DNA of 64,000 nucleotides. Origin: Myxococcales bacterium. GTDB taxonomy: Bacteria > Myxococcota_A > Polyangia > Polyangiales > Polyangiaceae. The stretch's first letter is position 1, and the number at the start of each line of letters is the position of its first letter. The position numbers were made by a program, and so were the translations under genes. The DNA is taken from NCBI GenBank assembly GCA_025359105.1, contig JANYHK010000067.1, positions 1-64,000 of the forward strand, read 5' to 3'. The notes under the pieces were generated by a model. That model was not told the origin of the DNA and searched no databases. It saw nothing but the letters and a program-made list of their open reading frames with translations. This document shows, in pieces, positions 8,734 to 17,145 of the stretch.

Positions 8734-9096
8734 ATGCGCCCTGCGATGAACGCCCCCAAGTTGGCCCGCACCCTCGCCACGTTGACCCTCGGCCTGCTCG
8801 TCTGCTTCGACGCGCGCGCAGCCGCGAGCGACGAGGCATTCAGTCGCGAGGCCGCGGCGACGGCGCTGGCGAGCGTCGACGTCGCCAAGTGCAAGCTGAA
8901 GAAGGGGCCGACCGGAGAGGGCCACGTCATCGTGACCTTCATCTCGACGGGCGACGCCAAGACGGCCGTCGTGGATACGGGGCCCTTCGTCGGCAGCAGG
9001 GCCGAAAAATGCATCGTGAAGGAGTACCGCCGCGCGAAGGTCCCCGCGTTCAAGGGAGACCCCGTCAGCGTGGGGAAAAAATTCAAGATCGAGTAA
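8734..9096 (+). CDS. Small secreted protein with TonB-C-like/AgmX-type domain
   Basis: A 120-aa protein with a signal peptide of about 30 residues ending near CFDARAAA. The rest resembles the small conserved module (AL-SVDVAKC, HVIVTFISTGDAKTAVVD, KVPAFKGDPVSVGKKF) often found at the C-terminus of myxobacterial kinases and TonB-like proteins. Here it stands alone. Two Cys residues could form a disulphide. The start could be 8734 or the ATG 12 bases downstream; the longer form is listed. Function unknown; a periplasmic binding or structural role is inferred. It converges on the outer-membrane barrel gene at 9118. Confidence 0.65.
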   Translation: MRPAMNAPKLARTLATLTLGLLVCFDARAAASDEAFSREAAATALASVDVAKCKLKKGPTGEGHVIVTFISTGDAKTAVVDTGPFVGSRAEKCIVKEYRRAKVPAFKGDPVSVGKKFKIE

Positions 9097-9117
9097 CGGG
9101 CACGCGCGCGGCGCGGC

Positions 9118-9906
9118 CTACATCTCGAACGCGAGACCGGCCACCCACGTGTTGGTGCCGACGAAGAGCGCGTGCGACTGGCCGAGGCCCGTCAGCTGCG
9201 CGCTCATGAGCTCGAAGAATGCGTAGGTGTGGTTGATCCCTACGCTGTTGTCGAGGTTGCGCGCGGCGGCGCCGTCGAAGTCGTTCAGGTGCAGCGCGAG
9301 CCCGACGGCGAGCTGCGCGCCCACGGTGTGGCCCTTGCCCGAGACGTTGTCGGCAGACGACGTACCGAGCGAGTTCGACGCGCGCCAGAACGCGAGGCCG
9401 AGCCCGCCCTTCACGTACGGAACGAGCGGGATGTGCAGATCGCGCTGCAGGGCGTCGGCGCGGAACACGAGGACGCCGTACATCGGGTAGATTTCGAGCG
9501 ACGTGTCCTCGCCGCTCTGGCAGTCCTTCTGCCCTTGCGGAAGCGGCGGGCAATTCTTGATGCGCGCCTTGTCGCCCATCGAGGTGTAGCCGACGCTGAC
9601 GCCCGGGCCGATCGTGCCGACGTGGGGAATGCGGAACGCCTGCCAATCGAACTCGATCGCGATCTCGAGGCGCTTCAACGGGCCGAAGGTGGTGCTGTAC
9701 GGCTTACTGGCGTTCAGCTCCGGCGCCTCGTCGATGCGCGGACTGTACGGCGCAAACCGGAACTCGAGGGCGAAGTTCTGCGGCGACTCGTACTTGCGGT
9801 GGCGCGAGTCGAGCACACCCGACTCGTCGTCCGCGAGCGCGAACGAAGGGGCCGCGAGCGTCGCCGCGGCGAACGCGACGGATAGGAATAGTTGCGACGA
9901 CCTCAC
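9118..9906 (-). CDS. Outer membrane beta-barrel protein (MXAN_2562-like)
   Basis: A 262-aa protein starting at a GTG (9906). The signal peptide ends near PSFALA. The mature part alternates hydrophobic and polar residues, has aromatic-rich strands (FALEFRFAPYSP, IAIEFDWQAF, LVPYVKGGLGLAFW) and ends in a terminal aromatic-Glu-Met, as in outer-membrane barrels. Its start overlaps the stop of the upstream MYXO-CTERM-type gene by 4 bp (GTGA), so the two proteins are probably made together. The pairing recalls the MXAN_2561/MXAN_2562 pair of Myxococcus; that match is from memory of the family arrangement. Confidence 0.72.
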   Translation of the reverse strand: MRSSQLFLSVAFAAATLAAPSFALADDESGVLDSRHRKYESPQNFALEFRFAPYSPRIDEAPELNASKPYSTTFGPLKRLEIAIEFDWQAFRIPHVGTIGPGVSVGYTSMGDKARIKNCPPLPQGQKDCQSGEDTSLEIYPMYGVLVFRADALQRDLHIPLVPYVKGGLGLAFWRASNSLGTSSADNVSGKGHTVGAQLAVGLALHLNDFDGAAARNLDNSVGINHTYAFFELMSAQLTGLGQSHALFVGTNTWVAGLAFEM

Positions 9907-11198
9907 TTCTTCTTTCTCCTTCGCCGAATCATCGAGACGACAGCCCAGCCGCCGAAGACGAGCAGGGGCGCGGCGCTCGCCGGTGCGCCAACGCCATCGA
10001 CGTTGCAGAAGCCGCCGCCCGCGAGACCACCGGCGGCGCGGTACTCCGACCAAAAGTCCACGACCAGTTGCGGAGTCTTGCAGTCGGGATCACTGAGCGG
10101 CCCGACGTTGCCGAAGTTGTCGGTCCCGGCGACGGCGATCGTGTAAAACGTGCCGTTGACGAGGTTCTTGACCGTCGTTCCCGTGCTGGTCGCGCTGCCC
10201 GCGCTGCCGCAAGCGTACGCACTGTCGATGAACGTCTGCTTGGCGCCGACAGTTTGAGTGGTGCCCGCCTCGTCCTTCGTCTGCGTGCCGCCGCTGGGGA
10301 TGAGGATTTTGCTCGGGCACTTCGACGATGGGGGCGTCGTCGTCGAGCTGTTGGGAACCTCGGTACAACCGCCGTCGAGCGGCGAGCCGGGGAGCGCATC
10401 ACCCGAGTCGTCGAAGCCGCCGTCGGAGAAGCCACCGTCCACGCATACGAGCGTGAAGCCGGCGTCGGTCGTCGTGGTCGTCGGCGTCGCGTCGGGCGCC
10501 GGGTTTCCCGCAGCGGGAGGGTCGCAGTAGACGGTGTACGACTGGACCGTCGTGTCGCCCGACGCCGCCCAGTTGACGATGAGCGCCGTGTCGCCGATGC
10601 CTGCGCTCACGCTCCCTGGCGGCGTCGGACCGTTGAGGTCTACGGACAGGGCGACCTTCGCCGGCGTTCCAATCGCCGTGTTGTCGCTTCCGTTCAGCCA
10701 GAGGAAGTACAGCGTGTATTTCGTCTCCCCCGCGGGGAGGCTGTTGTTCGTGCAGAGATCCGCGGTGCCCGGCGTGAACGTCGTGGATTTGGTGGACTGC
10801 CCGAGCTGAGAGAGGATGTCGCGAACGTGCAGCTGGATGTTCGGGTTCTGCGTCTGGGGCAGGTCACCGTTGTACGCGGGCCAACAGACGGGGAGCGCAC
10901 CATCGCCGCGTTTCGCTTTGTCCGCGCAATCGTCCGTGCCGCCGACCCACGCCTGCAGCCTCGAGCTGGCCGCGGGGAGCCCGGTTTCGACCAACGGAAA
11001 GGTGAGGACCAGGTCGTTCACGCAGTCGTTGAAGTTGATCCAGGTGTTCTTGTAGCCGGAGATATTGCTCGGGGGACCGAAGCTCCGCGTGATCGACGCT
11101 TCGTTGACGATCACGCCCGGATCCGCGCGCGCGACCGTGCTGAAGAGCAGCGCCGCGAGAAGAGACACCGCCAACAAGGCTCGAGGAAGAATGCGCAT
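9903..11198 (-). CDS. MYXO-CTERM-type surface protein with fibronectin III-like domain (MXAN_2561-like)
   Basis: A 431-aa protein. The signal peptide (MRILPRALLAVSLLAALLF) ends at VARA. A fibronectin III-like segment sits at about 195-250 (PPGSVSAGIGDTALIVNW), followed by Asp/Gly-rich loops and a second domain. The C-terminus shows a Cys, a hydrophobic span and a basic tail (FCNVDGVG, then RRRRKKK), the layout of the MYXO-CTERM sorting signal for outer-membrane anchoring. The start at 11198 was chosen over an ATG 33 bases upstream because it gives a clean signal peptide. It is coupled by GTGA overlap to the barrel gene, so a surface complex is plausible. Confidence 0.74.
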   Translation of the reverse strand: MRILPRALLAVSLLAALLFSTVARADPGVIVNEASITRSFGPPSNISGYKNTWINFNDCVNDLVLTFPLVETGLPAASSRLQAWVGGTDDCADKAKRGDGALPVCWPAYNGDLPQTQNPNIQLHVRDILSQLGQSTKSTTFTPGTADLCTNNSLPAGETKYTLYFLWLNGSDNTAIGTPAKVALSVDLNGPTPPGSVSAGIGDTALIVNWAASGDTTVQSYTVYCDPPAAGNPAPDATPTTTTTDAGFTLVCVDGGFSDGGFDDSGDALPGSPLDGGCTEVPNSSTTTPPSSKCPSKILIPSGGTQTKDEAGTTQTVGAKQTFIDSAYACGSAGSATSTGTTVKNLVNGTFYTIAVAGTDNFGNVGPLSDPDCKTPQLVVDFWSEYRAAGGLAGGGFCNVDGVGAPASAAPLLVFGGWAVVSMIRRRRKKK

Positions 11199-11357
11199 AG
11201 GCACTGTGCCGTGGAGCATACCGCGTGCCACGTCGTTCTAAGGTCGTTTTTGCGTAATTTCGAGCGCTTGGGGTCAGCCAACGTGTCACTCGGAAGTCCT
11301 TCGGCCGGTCCGCGCTGCCATTCTGTCAGGCGGCTTTCGTGGTAAGACGCTGGCCCG

Positions 11358-12566
11358 ATGCTCCACGTGATTCCGAGCCATCAGGCGCGCCCCAGCGACG
11401 ACCCCATCTTCGCGCTCAACAAGGAGGCGACCCTCCGGAAGGAGCGGGGCGACGCCGTGATCAACGCGACCGTCGGCTCGCTCCTCGATGACGACGGGAA
11501 GCTCGCCGTCATGCCGACGAGCGCGCGCGTCGTGCGCGAAGTGCCGGACGAAGAGTGGGCCGCCTACGCGCCGATCGCCGGCAGCCCGGGCTTCCTGCGC
11601 GCGGTGATGGACGATCTGTTCGAGCAGGAGCCGACGATGCGCGCCACGGCGTGCGCGGTGGCCACCCCCGGCGGCACCGGAGCGCTGCGCCACGCGATCG
11701 CGAACTTCCTCGAGCCGGGGCAGTCGCTCCTCACCTCGAGCTTCTTCTGGGGCCCGTACCAGACGCTCGCCGACGAAGCCGATCGCAAGCTCACCACGTT
11801 CAACATGTTCGACGCAAAGGGCGGCCTCGACGTGGGGGCCCTCGATCGCGCGGTGAAGGCGCAGATCGCCGCGCAGGGGCGCGTCCTCCTCTTCTTGAAC
11901 GATCCCTGCCACAACCCAACGGGCTACTCGATGAGCCCGGAGGAGTGGCGCGCGGTCGCCGCGTGTCTCCTGCCCTACGCCGACGCCGCGCCGATCACGC
12001 TGCTCGTCGACACGGCCTACTTCCTGTTCGCGTCGGCCTCACGCGCGCCGCGCGCGTTCCTCGCGGAGCTGCGGCCGCTCGTCGGCAAGGTGGCGCTCCT
12101 CTTCGCATGGAGCGCGTCCAAGTCGTTCACGCACTACGGCCTGCGCGTCGGCGCGCTCGTCGCGTGCGTGGCCGGCGACGTCGAGCGCCAGAAGACCGAG
12201 GCCGCCCTCGTTTACTCGTGCCGCGGGACGTGGTCCAACTGCACGCGCGGCGGGCAGAGCGCCATCGCGCGCCTCCTCACCGACCCCGCGCTCCGCAGCG
12301 CGTGCGACAAGGAGCGCGCGGAGCTCCAGGCGCTGCTGGCGCGGCGCGTCGCCGTTTTCAATGCGCTGGCGCCTGCCAGAGGCCTGAAATACCCGCGCTA
12401 CGAAGGGGGATTCTTCGTCACCGTGTTCCACGACGACGCGCTCTCCAAGGCCGCGGCCATGAAGGACAAGGGCGTGTTCGTCGTCCCGAGCAAGGGCGCG
12501 CTGCGCGTCGCCCTGTGCTCGGTGGCGGAGAAGGACATTCCCCGCCTCGTCGAAGCGCTCGCCTGA
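11358..12566 (+). CDS. PLP-dependent class I aminotransferase
   Basis: A 402-aa fold-type I aminotransferase of the aspartate/aromatic amino acid type. Visible motifs are VGSLLDDDGKLAV near the N-terminus, the GGTGALRHA phosphate-binding region, LFLNDPCHNPTGY (Asn/Asp contacts to PLP), and WSASKSFTHYGLRVG with the Schiff-base Lys at 255. The length is typical. It probably exchanges amino groups between an aromatic or acidic amino acid and 2-oxoglutarate; specificity cannot be told from sequence. It is a single gene, divergent from the MYXO-CTERM gene (159-bp intergenic) and convergent with the Cys-rich lipoprotein at 12593, with a hairpin between. Confidence 0.88.
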   Translation: MLHVIPSHQARPSDDPIFALNKEATLRKERGDAVINATVGSLLDDDGKLAVMPTSARVVREVPDEEWAAYAPIAGSPGFLRAVMDDLFEQEPTMRATACAVATPGGTGALRHAIANFLEPGQSLLTSSFFWGPYQTLADEADRKLTTFNMFDAKGGLDVGALDRAVKAQIAAQGRVLLFLNDPCHNPTGYSMSPEEWRAVAACLLPYADAAPITLLVDTAYFLFASASRAPRAFLAELRPLVGKVALLFAWSASKSFTHYGLRVGALVACVAGDVERQKTEAALVYSCRGTWSNCTRGGQSAIARLLTDPALRSACDKERAELQALLARRVAVFNALAPARGLKYPRYEGGFFVTVFHDDALSKAAAMKDKGVFVVPSKGALRVALCSVAEKDIPRLVEALA

Positions 12567-12581
12567 GCGCCGTCGGCGCTC
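12565..12581. terminator. Perfect 7-bp hairpin between convergent genes
   Basis: GAGCGCC, a 3-nt loop GTC, and GGCGCTC form a perfect stem that overlaps the aminotransferase stop codon and lies 12 bp before the stop of the opposing lipoprotein gene. No T-run follows, as is common in very GC-rich genomes. The position suggests bidirectional termination. Confidence 0.5.
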
Positions 12582-12592
12582 TTCGAGGGCCG

Positions 12593-13432
12593 TTACTTCG
12601 ACGTCTTGGGGGCGGGCGTGGGCTTGCCCGACGCGGGCGGCGCGGTGGGCTTGCCCGACGCGGGCGGCGTGGGCGTCGTGCCGTGCTTCGCCGGACCGGC
12701 GGCGGTCGCCGCTGCGACGGCGGCGCCGCCGAGCTTCGTGTACTTGCCGGACGACGGCGGTGACTCGCACGAGTCCTTCTGGTTCTTCGCCTCGTGGGGG
12801 AAGTAATAGACGACGCTTCCGTCCTTCGTCTCGCACTTGGAGACGGCGGTGTCCTTCGCGCAGGTCTTGCCGATCTCGAGCTTGTCGTCGCTGCCCGAGC
12901 AGTTCATCTTGAGGACGCTCCAGTCCTCCTTGCTCGTGGCGTACGGGTACTCCTCGCACTCGTCGGGGCCGGTGTTCTTCGACCCGATGACCTTGCGCGT
13001 GCACGCGCCGCGCGCCTCGCCGTCCTTCGGCTTCCAGTCGGAGGCCGTGTACGTCTTGCCCTTGCGGATCTCGACGCACTCCTTCTTCGCCGACTCCGGC
13101 GTGTACATGGGGGCGTAGTAGATCTCGGTCTCGTTCTCGTAGAGGGCGTCCTTCGCGCCGTCGACGCACTTGCCGATGACCCGATCGGTGGGGCACTTGT
13201 CTTTGCCCCACACCGAGCCGGCGTCGGGGATCATCGTGCACGCCGTCTCCGCGAGCGCGAAGGTGAGGCCCTTCGGGTACTCGGTGCAGGTGCCGAGGAG
13301 GGAGATCTGGTTGCAACTCGCCTTCACGCCGTCGGACGCGGCGGTGTCCTTGGAGGCGCCGCCCCCTTTGCAAGCCCCGAGGGCCCCGATCGCGAGAAAC
13401 GTGGCGGCAACGACGAAGTACCTGGTCTTCAA
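12593..13432 (-). CDS. Cys-rich lipoprotein of unknown function
   Basis: A 279-aa lipoprotein. I choose a TTG start at 13432 because GGGAGG lies 6 nt upstream and the resulting N-terminus (LKTRYFVVAATFLAIGALGAC) is a canonical lipoprotein signal. The ATG 54 bases further upstream adds an Arg-rich extension. The mature part holds repeated modules of about 50 residues with paired Cys and Glu/Tyr motifs (CTEYPKGL, CEEYPYAT), so it is likely disulphide-bonded in the periplasm or on the surface. The tail repeats PASGKPT-type Pro/Lys units. I do not recognise a named family. Confidence 0.72.
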   Translation of the reverse strand: MKTRYFVVAATFLAIGALGACKGGGASKDTAASDGVKASCNQISLLGTCTEYPKGLTFALAETACTMIPDAGSVWGKDKCPTDRVIGKCVDGAKDALYENETEIYYAPMYTPESAKKECVEIRKGKTYTASDWKPKDGEARGACTRKVIGSKNTGPDECEEYPYATSKEDWSVLKMNCSGSDDKLEIGKTCAKDTAVSKCETKDGSVVYYFPHEAKNQKDSCESPPSSGKYTKLGGAAVAAATAAGPAKHGTTPTPPASGKPTAPPASGKPTPAPKTSK

Positions 13433-13531
13433 GGGGATCCTCCCGACAAAGCGCGTGAGTGCGCGTGCGAGTATACGCAGTCGCACGGCGGAGCTTCCCG
13501 GTAAATAGGACGTTTGCCCCGTTCGGGCGGC

Positions 13532-14350
13532 TCAGATGAAGAAATCGGGGATGAGGGCAGCCGTCGGATCGACCGCGTACTCCGAGAGGTCCTTCTTTCC
13601 GATCGACGCGAGCACCTCGTCGTCGATGAAGAAGTTGCCGGTGCACTCGCGCGACGGGCGCATGAAAATGGCATGGGCGGCGTCTGCCATGATCTCGGGC
13701 TTGCGCGAGCCGCGCATCGCCTCTTCGCCGCCGAGCAGGTTCTGCACCGCCGCGGTCGCGATGGCCGTGCGGGGCCACAGGGCGTTGAAGGCGACGCCGG
13801 CGGTCTTGAACTCGCCGGCCATGCCTAGCACGCACATGCTCATGCCGAACTTCGCCATCGTATACGCGACGTGCCCCTCGAACCAGCGCGTCTCCATGTT
13901 GAGCGGGGGCGACAGGTTCAAGACGTGCGGGTTGTTCGCCTTCATCAGGTGCGGGATGCACGCCTGCGAGCACACGAAGGTGCCGCGCGTGTTGATCTGG
14001 TGCATGAGATCGTAGCGCTTCATCGGCGTGCCGAGCGTGTTCGTGAGCGAGATGGCGCTGGCGTTGTTCACGAGGATGTCGATCCCGCCGAAGGCAAGGA
14101 CGGTCTTCTTCACGGCGTCCGCGACCTGGTCCTCGAACCGGATGTCGACCACGAGAGGGAGCGCCTTGCCACCTGCCGCTTCGATCTCCTTGGCGGCGCT
14201 GTAGACCGTGCCGGGCAGCTTGGGGTTGGGCTCGGAGGTCTTGGCGACGATGGCGACGTTGGCGCCGTCCTTTGCGGCCCGCAGGCCGATCGCAAGACCG
14301 ATGCCTCGGCTCGCGCCGGTGATGAAGAGTGTCTTTCCGCGGAGGGACAT
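13532..14350 (-). CDS. SDR family oxidoreductase, HSDL2-like
   Basis: A 272-aa short-chain dehydrogenase. The Rossmann motif TGASRGIGLA is at about residues 11-20, with NNASAI near 95 and the active-site YTMAK near 160. The pattern, including KTSEPNPKLPGTV after the second strand, closely resembles hydroxysteroid dehydrogenase-like protein 2, which is associated with fatty acid or lipid metabolism. Its NAD(P)-dependent substrate is unknown. It is a single gene divergent from the sigma-factor gene (73 bp apart). A separate SDR at 33615 belongs to a different subfamily. Confidence 0.87.
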   Translation of the reverse strand: MSLRGKTLFITGASRGIGLAIGLRAAKDGANVAIVAKTSEPNPKLPGTVYSAAKEIEAAGGKALPLVVDIRFEDQVADAVKKTVLAFGGIDILVNNASAISLTNTLGTPMKRYDLMHQINTRGTFVCSQACIPHLMKANNPHVLNLSPPLNMETRWFEGHVAYTMAKFGMSMCVLGMAGEFKTAGVAFNALWPRTAIATAAVQNLLGGEEAMRGSRKPEIMADAAHAIFMRPSRECTGNFFIDDEVLASIGKKDLSEYAVDPTAALIPDFFI

Positions 14351-14423
14351 TGGTGGCAGCTTAGACGAAATTTGTTCACATTCGGGGTCTCACAGCGACC
14401 ATCAGGAGGAGGGCCCTGTCGCC

Positions 14424-15044
14424 ATGATGAACGACTCCGAACGCGCGCGACTCGAGGACGAGGTGCGCGCTCTCTGCGAGCAGGGCGATCACGACGCTGC
14501 GACGACGCTGTCTCTCCGCGGCTATGGTGCGGAGATCTTCGGGTTTCTCATCGCCATGCACGGCGACGAGGCGGCCTCGGAGGACGCGTTCTCGGCCTTC
14601 GCCGAGGGCCTTTGGCGTGGTCTGCCCTCGTTCGCATGGGCCTCGACGCTGCGCACCTGGGCGTACGCCATCGCGCGCAACGTGGGACGCGGCGTTCAGC
14701 GGGACGCGGCGCTCCGCGAGCGGCGCAACGAAAACGTCGGACCCGAGACCTTGGCAGAGATCGCCGCTGCGATCCGCACCGAGACGCTCGCGTTTCTCCG
14801 GACCGAGAAGCGCAGCCGCCTCCACGAGCTTCGCGAGTCGCTCTCCCCGGAGGACCGCGCCCTCCTCGTGCTGCGGCTCGACCGGGGCCTCGCCTGGAAC
14901 GATCTGGCGCGCGTCCTCTCCGATGGGAGCGAGTCGCTCGACGACGCGTCCACGCTTCGCGAGGCGGCGCGCCTGCGCAAGCGCTACCAGCTCGTCAAAG
15001 ATCGACTCCGCGAAATGGCGCGCGAGAAGGGGCTCCTCGAATAG
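14424..15044 (+). CDS. ECF-like RNA polymerase sigma factor
   Basis: A 206-aa protein with the two-domain layout of sigma-70 family ECF factors: a region-2-like helix set at about 40-95 (DEAASEDAFSAFAEGLW, then LRTWAYAIARN) and a region-4-like part at about 130-200 (LRESLSPEDRALLVLRLDRGLAWNDLARVL). Region 4 carries an Asp/Ser-rich insertion, so its HTH is somewhat atypical. The start is one of two consecutive ATGs at 14424/14427, with AGGAGGAGG about 12 nt upstream. No anti-sigma gene is adjacent. The convergent neighbour is a catalytically degenerate kinase-fold protein whose stop abuts this one. Confidence 0.75.
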   Translation: MMNDSERARLEDEVRALCEQGDHDAATTLSLRGYGAEIFGFLIAMHGDEAASEDAFSAFAEGLWRGLPSFAWASTLRTWAYAIARNVGRGVQRDAALRERRNENVGPETLAEIAAAIRTETLAFLRTEKRSRLHELRESLSPEDRALLVLRLDRGLAWNDLARVLSDGSESLDDASTLREAARLRKRYQLVKDRLREMAREKGLLE

Positions 15045-15890
15045 CTACACGCTGTCTTCGCCCAGGGCGACGAGGACGGCGTGGGCATCGGGAAAGCGGC
15101 GGCCCGGCTCCGGCGCAAGGCACCGCTCGATGATCGCACGCGCGGCCGCGGGCGGCCCGACGACCATGTCGCGCAGCATGATGCCCAGCGCGAAGACGTC
15201 GGCCGGCGGACCGGCCTCGTCGCCGCGCAGGACTTCGGGCGCGAGGTCTTCGCCAGACCGCGGCTCCCGTCGCCACGCCGCGAGCCCGAGGCCCGCGATC
15301 TTCACGTGGCCGCACGGGTGGCAGAGCACGTCGGCGGCGGAGAGCCGACCGTGGGTCACGCCGGCGTGGTGCGCGCGCGCCAGCCCACGGGCCGCTTCCC
15401 GGACGACGCGATGCACCTCGGGCTGCGCGAGGGGGCCGGCCCGCCCACGCGAGCGCAGCGACGACCCCTCCACGAGCTCCGTGGCCGCGTAGCTCCACTC
15501 ACCGGCGGTTCCGATCTCGTGGATCGTGACGAGGTTCGGATGGGTGAGGGCGGCCGCCACGCGCGCGCCCATGAACGCGCGGTCCGCGCGGTCCACCTCG
15601 CCCCTCCGCGGCGGAGCGAGCAGGCGCAGGGCGACGACGCGGCCGAGCGTGGCGTCGCACGCCCGATAGAGGCTTCCCCCGTCACGCCCGAGCCGGCCCT
15701 CCAGTCGGAAGTGGGCCACCCGCGCGGGGGCCCTCGCCGCCCGCCACGGTGGCGGCTCGCGGGGCGGGGCCATGGCCGTCTCGCGAAGGACCTCTTCGAA
15801 GCTGCGTCGGCTCATGTCGGGTAGTTCCGCGACGGCGCCGATGTGACGCGGAGAGAGAGAAAAATCGAAGCCACCCTTCACAAACTCCAC
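15045..15890 (-). CDS. Ser/Thr kinase-fold protein, predicted pseudokinase
   Basis: A 281-aa protein with a Hanks-type kinase fold (about 60-280) but without its catalytic residues. The ATP Lys position reads VALRL (Arg at 89), the HRD loop reads THGRLSAADVL (no catalytic Asp, about 179-189), and the DFG site reads AGLGL (about 199-203). The APE motif (LAPEV) and the C-lobe helix (DVFALGIML) are kept. It has no transmembrane segment. It may act as a scaffold or a regulator of a true kinase. A GTG at 15890 gives this length; an ATG at 15815 is an alternative. It ends directly against the sigma-factor gene. Confidence 0.78.
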   Translation of the reverse strand: MEFVKGGFDFSLSPRHIGAVAELPDMSRRSFEEVLRETAMAPPREPPPWRAARAPARVAHFRLEGRLGRDGGSLYRACDATLGRVVALRLLAPPRRGEVDRADRAFMGARVAAALTHPNLVTIHEIGTAGEWSYAATELVEGSSLRSRGRAGPLAQPEVHRVVREAARGLARAHHAGVTHGRLSAADVLCHPCGHVKIAGLGLAAWRREPRSGEDLAPEVLRGDEAGPPADVFALGIMLRDMVVGPPAAARAIIERCLAPEPGRRFPDAHAVLVALGEDSV

Positions 15891-15922
15891 CGGGCAACAC
15901 TACCAAGCGGGGGCGACGACGG

Positions 15923-17125
15923 ATGAGCGCCCTCGACCGCGCACGTGCCGTGCGCGAGCCACCGAACTGGAGGACCCTCGTGCACGCCTACACCGCGCTC
16001 ACCGCATGCGCCAACCCTTTGCTACGCGCCGTCGCCAGCGCCGGCGCCGTCGGCAGCGACGTCGGCGCGTCGTCACCGACCTCCCGCGTCCCGCTGTCGG
16101 AGCTCCTGGGTTCCGCCAGCCTGGCCGGGCTGCGCCGCGAGGCGGAGGCCGCACTGAGAGGAACGGCGCCCATCTTGATCCTGGGCGAGTCCGGGAGCGG
16201 CAAGACACTGCTGGCGCACGCGCTCGCCGAGGCGAGCGACCGCAGGCCCGTCGTACGCGCCATGCTCGGCGGCAGTGACGACTTGAACACGATGACCTCC
16301 GAGCTCTTCGGACACGAACGCGGAGCGTTCTCCGGCGCCACCGGGCGGCGCATCGGGCTGGTCGAGTTCGCGCACCGCGGCACGCTCGTCCTCGACGAGC
16401 TGCTCAACCTGCCACTTCATGCCCAGAAGCTCCTCCTCGATTTCACGCAGTTCGGCACGTACCGGCCCCTTGGCTACGAGCGCGCCGAGCCCAAGCGCGC
16501 CGACGTGCGCATCGTCGCGGCGACCAACGGTGACCTCCGCGCCGCGATGAGCGAGGGGCGCCTCCGCGAAGACCTGTTCCATCGGCTCGCCGGCGTCGTC
16601 CTGGAGCTGCCGCCGCTGCGCTGCCGCCGCGACGACATCCCCTTGCTCGCGGCGTCCACGCTGCGCCGCGTCGACCCGGCGCGCGGATGGAGCCTGTCGT
16701 CGGGGCTCCTTCGCTTGCTCGGGTCTCCGTCGATGGCATGGCCCGGCAACTTGCGTCAGCTCGATCACGTGCTCGCGCGCGCACGCGGTCGCGCGCTCGC
16801 CCAGAACGCCGACGCGCGGACGCTGTTACCCGAGCACGTTGAGCCTCGTGACCTCGACGGCGCCGCGCCGCTCGGGGGAGCCCGAGCTTCATCGGTCGCC
16901 CACGCCGGCGACGCGTCCGAGGACGAGCCTCTCGAGGACTCCTGGCGGCGGCTCCAGGCGGAGCGTCAGCAGCTCGAGCTCCGGGAGGAGACGATGATCC
17001 GTCGAGCACTCGCCGAGGCAGACGGCGTCGTCGCGCGAGCCGCGCGTCAGCTCGGTCTCGCGAGGACCACCCTCGCCAGCCGTGTCGACCAGCTCGGCAT
17101 CCGCGCCGGCCGCGCGACGGTATGA
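15923..17125 (+). CDS. NtrC-like sigma-54 AAA+ activator with GAFSGA motif, no receiver domain
   Basis: A 400-aa protein. A short N-terminal region (1-60) lacks any receiver, FHA or GAF domain. The AAA+ domain spans about 60-290, with Walker A GESGSGKT at 88-95, GAFSGA at 134-139 in place of GAFTGA, Walker B LVLDEL at 155-160 and REDLFHRL at about 215-222. A Fis-type HTH lies at about 355-395 (ADGVVARAARQLGLARTTLASRV). It should bind DNA and remodel the RNA polymerase-sigma-54 complex, but the Thr-to-Ser change in the sigma-54-contacting loop makes this uncertain. It is closely related to the activator at 21050-22696 and divergent from the pseudokinase (32 bp between starts). Confidence 0.83.
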   Translation: MSALDRARAVREPPNWRTLVHAYTALTACANPLLRAVASAGAVGSDVGASSPTSRVPLSELLGSASLAGLRREAEAALRGTAPILILGESGSGKTLLAHALAEASDRRPVVRAMLGGSDDLNTMTSELFGHERGAFSGATGRRIGLVEFAHRGTLVLDELLNLPLHAQKLLLDFTQFGTYRPLGYERAEPKRADVRIVAATNGDLRAAMSEGRLREDLFHRLAGVVLELPPLRCRRDDIPLLAASTLRRVDPARGWSLSSGLLRLLGSPSMAWPGNLRQLDHVLARARGRALAQNADARTLLPEHVEPRDLDGAAPLGGARASSVAHAGDASEDEPLEDSWRRLQAERQQLELREETMIRRALAEADGVVARAARQLGLARTTLASRVDQLGIRAGRATV

Positions 17126-17145
17126 ACATGGCCTTCACCTCGCGC

